DNA from: UBA9655 sp964597045
Lineage (GTDB): Bacteria; Pseudomonadota; Alphaproteobacteria; UBA9655
DNA length: 64,000 nt
Assembly: GCA_964597045.1 (NCBI GenBank)
Contig: CAZQWE010000003.1
Location: 218,985 to 282,984, forward strand
Direction: 5' to 3'
Under the pieces are notes generated by a model. That model was given only the letters and a program-made list of their open reading frames with translations. It was not told the DNA's origin and ran no database searches. The number at the start of each line of letters is the position of its first letter. Positions within the stretch are counted from its first letter, which is position 1. Shown here piece by piece: positions 26,071-32,969 of the stretch. Made by a program: the position numbers and the translations under genes.

Positions 26071-26523
26071 ATGCATACCACGCTTGATGTCCTCATTAAA
26101 GGAAAAGGGGCTAATGTTGTAAAGGGAAAGCCAAAGGATACAGTTTATGAGTGTGTCCTTCGAATGGTCCATGCCCGTATCGGTGGCCTTTTGATCATGG
26201 AAGGTGACAAGATGGTCGGTATATTTACGGAGAGAGATCTTCTTGTAAGTGTCGTGGCTAAGAAGAAAGATCCCCTTATTACGCCGGTTTATGAAGTGAT
26301 GAATACTGAGGTTATCTGTGTTTCACCAAAAACAACGACTGAAGAAGCCATGGCCATTATGACAGAGAAGAGAGTCAGGCACTTACCTGTGCTTGAGGAC
26401 TCAAAGCTTCATGGACTCATCTCTATAGGTGACGTCACAAAATGGATTAGTATGAGTCACACAAAACAAGCTCAAGATATCGATGATTTAATTAGATTTA
26501 TCAATGGTGGATATAGTGCCTGA
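26071..26523 (+). CDS. Stand-alone CBS-domain pair protein
   Basis: A 150-residue protein made of two CBS domains (about 10-65 and 75-130). The first ends MVGIFTERDLL and the second GLISIGDVTKW, typical paired repeats that form one adenosyl-ligand-binding module. Such stand-alone pairs sense AMP/ATP or NAD and regulate unknown partners. A GAGGGAGAAT ribosome site precedes the ATG. It sits before gltA on the same strand with a 66-base gap. Confidence 0.92.
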   Translation: MHTTLDVLIKGKGANVVKGKPKDTVYECVLRMVHARIGGLLIMEGDKMVGIFTERDLLVSVVAKKKDPLITPVYEVMNTEVICVSPKTTTEEAMAIMTEKRVRHLPVLEDSKLHGLISIGDVTKWISMSHTKQAQDIDDLIRFINGGYSA

Positions 26524-26589
26524 GTTTGGCACTTTTCTGCTGGAGAAAACGCTGGTACAATCAGCCGTATGGAAAGGGAGACTCAAATC

Positions 26590-27924
26590 ATGGCACCGTT
26601 TTTTCTAGAGGAAGAGAATAATCTTGCCCATCTTGAGTTTCTACCAGGCAAACCTGGAGGCTCAAAGGATATTAACCTTCCCGTTCTCCATGGAACACTG
26701 GGGCCGTCCGTTTTGAATATTCAGCAGCTTTACACTGAAACAGGTTGCTTTACCTACGATCCAGGCTTTACCTCAACCGCGAGCTGTGATTCCAAAATTA
26801 CCTTTATTGATGGCGAAAAAGGAATTCTCCTTCACAGGGGCTATCCTATTGAAGAGCTTGCAGAAAGGAGCAATTTCCTGGAAGTTGCTTATCTTCTCAT
26901 GGAAGGTGAATTGCCTACAAAGGAAGAGTATGACGCCTTCCATTATAACATCGTTCACCATACCATGGTGCATGAACAGCTCAGGAATTTCTATAGTGGC
27001 TTCCGAAGGGACGCTCACCCGATGGCCGTGATGGTTGGAGTGGTGGGAGCTTTGTCTGCATTTTATCATGACAGTCTTGATATTCACGATCCTCGCCAGA
27101 GAGAAATTGCCTCACATCGCTTGATCGCAAAAATGCCAACAATTGCGGCCATGGCCTATAAGTATTCCGTCGGTCAACCTTTTGCTTACCCAAAAAATGA
27201 CTTGGGATATGCTGAGAATTTCATTCACATGATGTTCTCAACGCCTGCAGAGCCTTATAAAGTTAATCCTGTTGTTGCCAATGCCCTTGATAAAATCCTG
27301 ATTCTTCATGCAGATCACGAACAAAATGCGTCGACCTCAACGGTTCGGATGGCAGGGTCGAGCGGGGCCAATCCTTTTGCTTGCATGGCAGCGGGAATTG
27401 CTTGTCTCTGGGGGCCTGCCCACGGGGGTGCGAATGAGGCTGTTTTAACGATGCTCAGGCAGATTGGTAGTAAAGATAGGATTCCTGAGTTTATAAAGAG
27501 AGCCAAGGATAAGAATGATCCCTTTAGACTAATGGGATTTGGCCACCGGGTTTATAAAAACTATGATCCTCGTGCGAGTGTTCTCCGGAAAGCTTCTCAA
27601 GAAGTGTTGGAGGAGCTTGGATACAAGGATGAACCTCTCCTAGATCTTGCGAAAGAGCTTGAGAAAATCGCTCTCGAAGATCCGTATTTCGTCGAGAAAA
27701 AACTCTACCCGAATGTGGATTTCTATTCGGGCATTATCTTTAAAGCTATGGGCATTCCAACTTCAATGTTTACAGTTATCTTTGCGATGGCGCGAACGGT
27801 GGGATGGATTGCCCAATGGATGGAGATGATCGGAGATCCGAATCAAAAGATTGGTAGGCCTCGTCAGCTTTACACAGGCCATACTACTCGTCATTATGTT
27901 CCCATGTCTCAGAGGAAATCATAA
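26590..27924 (+). CDS. gltA: Citrate synthase, type II
   Basis: A 444-residue citrate synthase that condenses oxaloacetate and acetyl-CoA. The catalytic residues are recognisable: His in LHADHEQNASTS and Asp/His in MGFGHRVYKNYDPR. GPAHGGANEAVL is the third signature, and GYPIEELAE is in the N-terminal part. The NADH-sensing N-terminal domain of type II (hexameric) enzymes is present. The ATG at 26590 has GGGAG nine bases upstream; an ATG seven codons earlier lacks any site. A tiny membrane protein gene starts directly after the stop. Confidence 0.96.
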   Translation: MAPFFLEEENNLAHLEFLPGKPGGSKDINLPVLHGTLGPSVLNIQQLYTETGCFTYDPGFTSTASCDSKITFIDGEKGILLHRGYPIEELAERSNFLEVAYLLMEGELPTKEEYDAFHYNIVHHTMVHEQLRNFYSGFRRDAHPMAVMVGVVGALSAFYHDSLDIHDPRQREIASHRLIAKMPTIAAMAYKYSVGQPFAYPKNDLGYAENFIHMMFSTPAEPYKVNPVVANALDKILILHADHEQNASTSTVRMAGSSGANPFACMAAGIACLWGPAHGGANEAVLTMLRQIGSKDRIPEFIKRAKDKNDPFRLMGFGHRVYKNYDPRASVLRKASQEVLEELGYKDEPLLDLAKELEKIALEDPYFVEKKLYPNVDFYSGIIFKAMGIPTSMFTVIFAMARTVGWIAQWMEMIGDPNQKIGRPRQLYTGHTTRHYVPMSQRKS

Positions 27925-28068
27925 ATGGCGCGAGGACCTTATTTTAAAAAAGGTTTGTCCCCTAAATATTCTGAAATACGCGATTATCTTCCAAAACCAC
28001 GCACGAAAGGCCTTCTCCTCTGCTTAGGGGGTATGATCGTGATCTGTTTGGGAATCATCAGTTTATAA
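27925..28068 (+). CDS. Small single-pass membrane protein following gltA
   Basis: A 47-residue reading frame that starts at the base after the gltA stop, with AGAGGAAA at a proper distance inside the gltA end. The N-terminal half is basic (RGPYFKKGLSPKYSEIRDYLPKPRTKG), and the C-terminal half is one hydrophobic helix (LLLCLGGMIVICLGIISL). This fits an inner-membrane microprotein with a positive inside. No family is recognised. Translational coupling to gltA is inferred. Confidence 0.6.
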   Translation: MARGPYFKKGLSPKYSEIRDYLPKPRTKGLLLCLGGMIVICLGIISL

Positions 28069-28075
28069 ACCCCTC

Positions 28076-28104
28076 TTGATTTGGAACCCTGGAACAGGTA
28101 ATGT
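28076..28104 (+). promoter_or_regulatory. Putative promoter of tRNA-Leu
   Basis: TTGATT at 28076-28081, 17 bases, then TAATGT at 28099-28104, ten bases before the tRNA. Pattern match only. Confidence 0.45.
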
Positions 28105-28113
28105 CAGCCCTGT

Positions 28114-28199
28114 GCCCGCTTGGTGGAATGGTAGACACAACAGACTTAAAATCTGTCGATCGAAAGGTCGTGCCAGTTCGAGTCTGGCAGCGGGCACCA
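28114..28199 (+). tRNA. tRNA-Leu (anticodon TAA)
   Basis: The acceptor strands GCCCGCT and AGCGGGC pair. The anticodon arm ACAGA-CTTAAAA-TCTGT holds TAA. A long variable arm (CGATCGAAAGGTCG) identifies a class II tRNA, and the T-arm has GTTCGAGTC. CCA is encoded at 28197-28199. The D-arm GGTGGAATGGTAGAC is typical for Leu. Confidence 0.97.
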
Positions 28200-28302
28200 G
28201 CCTTCGCCCTTACGGGCTACGGCTGGCGAGCCAGCCAGGAGACCGTTAGGGCGGAGGCTGCCCGACGTAGCTTTAGCGAAGGCGGGCTGCACAAGACCTA
28301 AG
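28197..28302 (+). repeat. Palindromic repeat attached to tRNA-Leu 3' end (copy 2)
   Basis: Starts at the tRNA CCA with CCAGCCTTCGCCCTTACGGG and pairs internally: GCCTTCGCCCT with AGGGCGGAGGC, GGCTGGC with GCCAGCC, and GCCCGACGTAGC with GCGAAGGCGGGC. It is the counterpart of the segment after tRNA-Gly at 1796. Its second stem is better kept than in that copy. Confidence 0.75.
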
Positions 28303-28315
28303 CCAGCTTTTCGTA

Positions 28316-28347
28316 ACAAAAGTCGCCATTGGCTTCTCGCAATGACG
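28316..28347. repeat. Fragment of the GTCATTGCGAG repeat family
   Basis: AAAAGTCGCCATTGGCTTCTCGCAATGACGG keeps the right end (CTCGCAATGACG) of the element seen whole at 9296-9390. The left part is lost. It lies directly behind the tRNA-Leu repeat. Confidence 0.55.
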
Positions 28348-28523
28348 GTTCTTTTTCTGATTGTTTTAATAATATAGATAAACGATTACGTCCTCTATTC
28401 GGCTCAGTGAATCCCTATGCGTGAAATGAAGTATTGAAACGTATTTCTAATAATATTTTAATAAATATATGTTAGTGTTTATATCATAAATAAATGAAGT
28501 ATGAACAAATTGGATTGAATGAC

Positions 28524-28778
28524 ATGAGAAATACAATATATATTCTATTGATTTTTCTATATTCTATTTCATGTCTTCACGCTGGCGGAGGTAATGGGAG
28601 ACGTATTTCAAAAGAAGAAAAGCCAGAAGTATTCATTATGAAACAACTTGGCCCTAATCCTCAACAGGAAGAAGATCTTACTGAAAAAGAGGTTAGACAA
28701 ATGATAGCTGACACGATTTATTTTAATTCGACAATGGATAGAAGAATGGAAGCCGGTCGAAAAAATGGTCTGTGGTAA
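28524..28778 (+). CDS. Small exported hypothetical protein
   Basis: An 84-residue protein with a clear signal peptide (MRNTIYILLIFLYSISCLHA, cleavage near residue 20). A short charged mature part begins GGGNGRRISKEEKPEV and contains an acidic helix (QQEEDLTEKEVRQMIADTI). No family is recognised. The frame opens ten codons earlier, but the signal peptide fits best from the ATG at 28524. It is the first of three exported unknowns in a row. Confidence 0.6.
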   Translation: MRNTIYILLIFLYSISCLHAGGGNGRRISKEEKPEVFIMKQLGPNPQQEEDLTEKEVRQMIADTIYFNSTMDRRMEAGRKNGLW

Positions 28779-28817
28779 GTAATAATAGAGTGAGTCTCAA
28801 GAGTTCATTCCCTTTAC

Positions 28818-29891
28818 CTACAGCTCTATAGGAGTGTCCTTATACACTTGTTTACTGTCCCTGCAAATCTCTGCGAGTAGCTTTAACCATTTTTTATATT
28901 CGTCTTCAAAATAGATTCTCTTAAGTATAGAATCTGAACATCTTAATTGAGTATCAAGTTTTGCTAAGCAATCGATTTGTCTTTCTAATTTATTCACTAT
29001 CTGACTCATGCCTTCAGGTTCTAAAGAAAGTTCCTGTGTGGCGGCTGTAATCTCAGCTTGAATTTTTCTAAACAAAGGAAATTGCTTTGCAACAATGCCG
29101 AGTTCAATGGGATGGAGTCTTTCAAGTGTCTCCGTTAATATTGAAACGTTTTGCTCTTCTAATCCATAAACAAATTGAGGGGAGTACATCATCGCCATGA
29201 CGTTTTGAAAATCTGCGCTGAGTTGAAGAGGATGAAAATGTCCATCTTCCTTGCTTCTGGCTTCATAAGTCATAAGATATTGTTCCTTAAGGATATTCAC
29301 TATAACTTGCGGTTTCTTTGTAAGCCTCTCGCTATTTGAGTGTATGATGAGGGAAGGAGTTTTCAGTTTTAGCAATTTGCCCTTCAAATTGATTTTTTGA
29401 AGTTCTGAAATTGGGGTCGGTTTAAACTCTTTACGAGGATCGGGATGACATCTACTAAAAGGCGCAGATGGTGGAATATGGTTTTCCCAATCATCATTTA
29501 GAAAAGCTATTGGGTACCAGTCTCCTGAATGTGTTCTAATTTGATCCTTTTGAGGGATTGCCTCAACTATTTTCCCTTTTAAATCATCTAGAAATAAAAC
29601 CCCAAAGCGTTCCATGAGTTGATGTTGAAATGTGCGATATTCTTTAATCTGTGGATGGCTTAAGATATGAATGATGCCATCAAGCTTGATAAATAATAAC
29701 TTAGTGAGATGAGTTTCAACATCCCGTTCAATTCTTTTGTGGATGCCCTTTGAGCCCATAAGAAATAAAATGGGTGCTTTGCGAGTTTTAGGAGTCGTTT
29801 GAATTTCATTATTGTCGGTCAAACCAGCAACTAAAGCTTCAGAACTAAAGGAATATAAAGTAAGTAAAATCAATAAATATCGTATAACCAT
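28818..29891 (-). CDS. Exported hypothetical protein, 357 residues
   Basis: Has a signal peptide at residues 1-19 (MVIRYLLILLTLYSFSSEA) and a long mature part that is mixed alpha/beta by eye. No motif or family is recognised. The C-terminal third (about 255-350) looks helical and may be a coiled coil (LERLHPIELGIVAKQFPLFRKIQAEITAATQEL). It has four Cys, three of them in the last 65 residues. The start at 29891 is preferred over an ATG seven codons earlier because it gives a normal signal peptide. Likely periplasmic or secreted; a role in host contact would be guesswork. Confidence 0.65.
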   Translation of the reverse strand: MVIRYLLILLTLYSFSSEALVAGLTDNNEIQTTPKTRKAPILFLMGSKGIHKRIERDVETHLTKLLFIKLDGIIHILSHPQIKEYRTFQHQLMERFGVLFLDDLKGKIVEAIPQKDQIRTHSGDWYPIAFLNDDWENHIPPSAPFSRCHPDPRKEFKPTPISELQKINLKGKLLKLKTPSLIIHSNSERLTKKPQVIVNILKEQYLMTYEARSKEDGHFHPLQLSADFQNVMAMMYSPQFVYGLEEQNVSILTETLERLHPIELGIVAKQFPLFRKIQAEITAATQELSLEPEGMSQIVNKLERQIDCLAKLDTQLRCSDSILKRIYFEDEYKKWLKLLAEICRDSKQVYKDTPIEL

Positions 29892-29987
29892 AATGCTTAT
29901 TAACAAAACCAAACCAACAAAACAAGTTTTAATTTTTTACGAAATTCTGTATTTTAAGAGTTATTTTTCTCGTCAAAGGTTTATCAT

Positions 29988-30371
29988 ATGAAGATAAATA
30001 TTAAGATTATTCGTTTTTGTGTTCTGTCCGTTTTCCTCACAAAGTTCGATGATTGTTCTGCAGGGAAAGGGCACAGAGAGGATGTTCTTGAAAGGAAAGA
30101 ACAATCTAGGGTGTTAAAAAAGGCCAGGATTGAACTGGAGTGTGAGCCTATGGATGAGAGTGAAGATCAGGTTGATTTTCGCACCTTAACAAATAATGAC
30201 TTGGCTCTTTTCTGTGAGTTGGGCCTTGAAGAAGCTCTATATGAGGCCGAAAGACGTCTCATGGTATCTCTTGAACCTTACCAAAGGAGTCTTTACGTGC
30301 GATATAAAAATGGAGATCTTGAAGCTATTAAAATTCTACTTCGAATCATGACCCATCCACAATTGAATTAG
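29988..30371 (+). CDS. Small exported hypothetical protein, 127 residues
   Basis: An N-terminal hydrophobic signal (KIIRFCVLSVFLTKFDDCSA) is followed by a highly charged helical part (HREDVLERKEQSRVLKKARIELE) and a C-terminal helix pair (LTNNDLALFCELGLEEALYEAERRL and LEAIKILLRIM). No family is recognised. It is divergent from the 357-residue exported protein, so the two may share a control region at 29892-29987. Confidence 0.55.
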   Translation: MKINIKIIRFCVLSVFLTKFDDCSAGKGHREDVLERKEQSRVLKKARIELECEPMDESEDQVDFRTLTNNDLALFCELGLEEALYEAERRLMVSLEPYQRSLYVRYKNGDLEAIKILLRIMTHPQLN

Positions 30372-30468
30372 CTCTTGTATGGCACGACACAACTATCACA
30401 CTATAGATCGTTATGGCTTGACTCTTTCCCAGTGTTTTCGATGGAAATCCGTTATCAAAGGCTTTTAA

Positions 30469-31047
30469 TTAATCTCCTTCAATACTATTAGTCAGAGTCT
30501 CAATAACCCATTTCACATATATCTCTTTATTTTGCTTCTTATTCTTCCTCTCAAAAAGTTTAGACTTTGCCATGAAGGGGAGGGTTGTGATGTTGAGTAT
30601 GAGGTACTCAATCATCTCTGGATCGAGGTCAGTTCGGATACGGCCTTGCCTTTGGAATTCCTCGATTTGAGTGCGAAGAGGGCCAAAATTGGTCTCCAGA
30701 TCCTCCCTTTTCTCTTCAAGGCGTTGCCAGGCAATGATGCGAGCCACTTCTGGATTTTTGTTATAAAAGTCAAAGCGATGGTTGATGAAGGTTGTAAGAA
30801 ACTCCTGGAAGGTGCCACGAAAAAGATCTTCACTCACTGGGTTTTTTTCATTGTGAACAGAGAGAACCCTGGATTTGACGGCTTTCCACAACCCCTCTTT
30901 GCTTTTATAATGGTGATAAATCAGACTCTTATGAATGTCTGCGTGATCTGCAATCGTATTTATAGAGGCCCCACTAAATCCTTTTGCGAGAAACTCTTCT
31001 TCAGCTGAGTCCAAAATTTTGTTAGCTGTGACTTTTCTTTTCAACAT
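30469..31047 (-). CDS. TetR/AcrR-family transcriptional regulator (first module)
   Basis: A 192-residue regulator. The N-terminal helix-turn-helix (about 8-55) has the TetR layout ILDSAEEEFLAKGFSGASINTIADHADIHKSLIYHHYKSKEGL. The C-terminal all-helix ligand domain is related to the TetR_C group with WRLEEKREDLE text. It is divergent from an exported NTF2-like protein. Two GAACGTTC-centred inverted repeats lie between the two genes and are probable binding sites for this protein. The ligand is unknown. Confidence 0.92.
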   Translation of the reverse strand: MLKRKVTANKILDSAEEEFLAKGFSGASINTIADHADIHKSLIYHHYKSKEGLWKAVKSRVLSVHNEKNPVSEDLFRGTFQEFLTTFINHRFDFYNKNPEVARIIAWQRLEEKREDLETNFGPLRTQIEEFQRQGRIRTDLDPEMIEYLILNITTLPFMAKSKLFERKNKKQNKEIYVKWVIETLTNSIEGD

Positions 31048-31078
31048 TTTTCATTCCTTTATAGTAGGTTATTATACA

Positions 31079-31098
31079 TTAACTGAACGTTCGGTCAA
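31079..31098. promoter_or_regulatory. Putative TetR operator 1
   Basis: TTAACTGAACGTTCGGTCAA, an imperfect inverted repeat centred on the palindrome GAACGTTC (31085-31092). It lies about 30 bases upstream of the regulator's own start. Confidence 0.6.
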
Positions 31099-31105
31099 TT
31101 TTTTG

Positions 31106-31134
31106 TTGACAAGATATTAAGAGATGAGATAGGA
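31106..31134 (+). promoter_or_regulatory. Possible promoter of the NTF2-like gene
   Basis: A perfect TTGACA at 31106-31111 lies between the two operators, but the -10 candidate 17 bases on (ATAGGA) is poor. The second operator would then cover the early transcribed region, fitting repression. Confidence 0.35.
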
Positions 31135-31148
31135 ATCACTTTAGAAAA

Positions 31149-31168
31149 TTGAATGAACGTTCAATTAA
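31149..31168. promoter_or_regulatory. Putative TetR operator 2
   Basis: TTGAATGAACGTTCAATTAA with the same GAACGTTC core (31155-31162), 70 bases centre to centre from operator 1. It is 24 bases before the start of the NTF2-like gene. Confidence 0.6.
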
Positions 31169-31191
31169 ATTACTATAAAGGATTGTAATTT

Positions 31192-31647
31192 ATGAAAAAT
31201 TTATTAGTTATTCCCCTGCTTCTTGCAACCTCCCCCTTGGCGCATGCGTCTCCACAAGAAGATCCAAAAGCTGTTGTAATGAATTGTTTTAAAACATTGA
31301 TAGAAAACCAAAACTGGACTAAGGCCGACTATGACAAGTATATCTCTAAAGATTACATTCAGATAGCCGATGGAAAGTCATTGAACTATGACCAGGATTT
31401 AGCTCATTTGGAGACCTTAAGGAAGGATTGCAAATCTATTAAAATTGTTTTCCATGATATGGTTGCTCAGGGAAACAAGGTGGCAACCCGCCACACGGCT
31501 CATGCTGTGAAAAAGGATGGCTCTTTGGTTGAGGCCAATGTGATGGCGATCTTTGAAGTCAAGGACGGCAAGCTCATCCGCTGCAATGAACTCACCCAAA
31601 TTGTTAAGGGCACGAAAGAAGACGCCGACTTGGGTTCGAGGTATTAA
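31192..31647 (+). CDS. Exported SnoaL/NTF2-like protein
   Basis: A 151-residue protein with a signal peptide (cleavage near AHA, residue 19). Its NTF2-fold domain (about 25-140) has the order helix DPKAVVMNCFKTLIENQNW, YISKDYIQIADGKSL, then sheet strands KIVFHDMVAQGNKVATRHTAH and VMAIFEVKDGKLIRCNELTQ. This is the SnoaL-like polyketide cyclase type, a fold used for many small-molecule enzymes and binding proteins. It is under likely control of the divergent TetR. The export signal is unusual for this fold. Confidence 0.78.
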   Translation: MKNLLVIPLLLATSPLAHASPQEDPKAVVMNCFKTLIENQNWTKADYDKYISKDYIQIADGKSLNYDQDLAHLETLRKDCKSIKIVFHDMVAQGNKVATRHTAHAVKKDGSLVEANVMAIFEVKDGKLIRCNELTQIVKGTKEDADLGSRY

Positions 31648-31664
31648 AGGCAGAACAGAGCTGC

Positions 31665-32891
31665 TTAAAGATATCCAATTGGTATTGCTGTGACTTTTCT
31701 CGATAAAGGAACGTGCTTGTCCTTAAGGCAAACAATGGCGCCAGGCCCCACATTTAAATCTAACTTTTCAAGTGCATAGAAATGATTCGCTGCATTAAGA
31801 CTGGGGCTTGAAGTCTTTTTAAATTCCACGGGATAAAGAGTACCATCTTGTTCAATGAGCAAGTCGATCTCCTTATTATCTCTATCACGATAAAAATAAA
31901 AATGAGGTGTTTTTCCATTGTGCCAATAGCTTTTAATGATCTCTATGAGCATATATGTCTCAAGAATGGCACCCGACATGGCTCCTGCTTCAAGAGTTGA
32001 AGGAGAAGACCAACGTGTTAGGTATGTCACAAGTCCTGTATCAAGAAAGTAAAGTTTAGGTGTCTTAAGCAGACGGTTTGTTAAATTTGTATGATAGGGT
32101 TGTAATAAGTAAATAAGACCAGACGTTTCAAGAATTGAAAGCCATGATTTAATGGTTTTAACATCTACGTCAACATCTTTAGCTATTTCTGAATAATTAA
32201 GTAACTGTCCAGTTCTCGCTGCTGCGGATCTTAAAAATCTGGAAAATGCCATTTCATCACCAACTCGGGTTAAGTCACGAACATCACGCTGAATATAGGT
32301 TTGTATATATGAACTATAGAAAAGATCTCTTGATGATTCTTTGCTCAATATTAATTTAGGGAAGGAACCTAGCCAAATGGCATGATAAACATCTTGCACA
32401 GTTAAATTTTTTGCTTGAGTCGCAGCTTTATTGACCCAGTCCATGGTAGGTATGAAAGGTTCCGACGTCTCTGCTCGATCTTGTAACTCTGCTTGAGACA
32501 AGCCAAGTAAGTCTAGAATGGCAACACGCCCTGCTAACGTTTCAGAGATACCTTTCATGAGATGAAACTTCTGAGACCCAGTAAGTCTATAGAGACCGGT
32601 TCTTTTATCCTTATCCACTTCCATTTTGATATTTGCAAAGAGTTGAGGAGCATATTGGACTTCATCTATAATGATGGGAGGTTTATTAAGTTCTAAAAAA
32701 AGAGCTGGATCAGTTTGCGCCAGAGATCTTTGTTCAAGATCATCAAGAGTTACATAATTATATTTTGAGTTTGCACAAGCTTCGAGTAATGTTGTTTTTC
32801 CAACCTGACGTGGGCCGGTTAAGAGCAGAATTGGAAATGTAGTGGAAGCCTGTTCAATTGTATGAGCTAAGGTTCTCTTGATAAATTTCAT
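31665..32891 (-). CDS. AAA_14/DUF4143 ATPase
   Basis: A 408-residue protein of the AAA_14-DUF4143 family. The Walker A is GPRQVGKTTLL (about 26-36), Walker B is PPIIIDEVQYAPQL (about 70-83), and the sensor-like GSQKFHLM follows. A winged-helix-like middle (about 205-255) precedes the C-terminal DUF4143 nuclease-like domain with FYFYRDRDNKEIDLLIEQDG and YPVEFKKT. The acidic residues and the E-F-K resemble a PDDEXK-type core. These genes are widely and patchily distributed and often duplicated; their role is unknown. A long inverted repeat sits 11 bases upstream of its start. Confidence 0.9.
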   Translation of the reverse strand: MKFIKRTLAHTIEQASTTFPILLLTGPRQVGKTTLLEACANSKYNYVTLDDLEQRSLAQTDPALFLELNKPPIIIDEVQYAPQLFANIKMEVDKDKRTGLYRLTGSQKFHLMKGISETLAGRVAILDLLGLSQAELQDRAETSEPFIPTMDWVNKAATQAKNLTVQDVYHAIWLGSFPKLILSKESSRDLFYSSYIQTYIQRDVRDLTRVGDEMAFSRFLRSAAARTGQLLNYSEIAKDVDVDVKTIKSWLSILETSGLIYLLQPYHTNLTNRLLKTPKLYFLDTGLVTYLTRWSSPSTLEAGAMSGAILETYMLIEIIKSYWHNGKTPHFYFYRDRDNKEIDLLIEQDGTLYPVEFKKTSSPSLNAANHFYALEKLDLNVGPGAIVCLKDKHVPLSRKVTAIPIGYL

Positions 32892-32901
32892 TGTTGACTC
32901 T

Positions 32902-32934
32902 CGGCTAATTTGGAATTTAATTCCATATTAGCCG
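32902..32934. repeat. 33-base inverted repeat before the ATPase gene
   Basis: CGGCTAATTTGGAATT and AATTCCATATTAGCCG pair at 15 of 16 positions around one central T (32918). It could be an operator or, in RNA, a hairpin just upstream of the GAGAG ribosome site. No T-run follows on either strand that would make it a typical terminator. Confidence 0.65.
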
Positions 32935-32969
32935 TAATAAGGAGGATTTTCAAGGGTATTCTGATATGA

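Noticed and set aside
30532..31008. 158-codon frame antisense to the TetR gene
   Set aside because: TetR on the other strand has clear family motifs; the antisense product has none.
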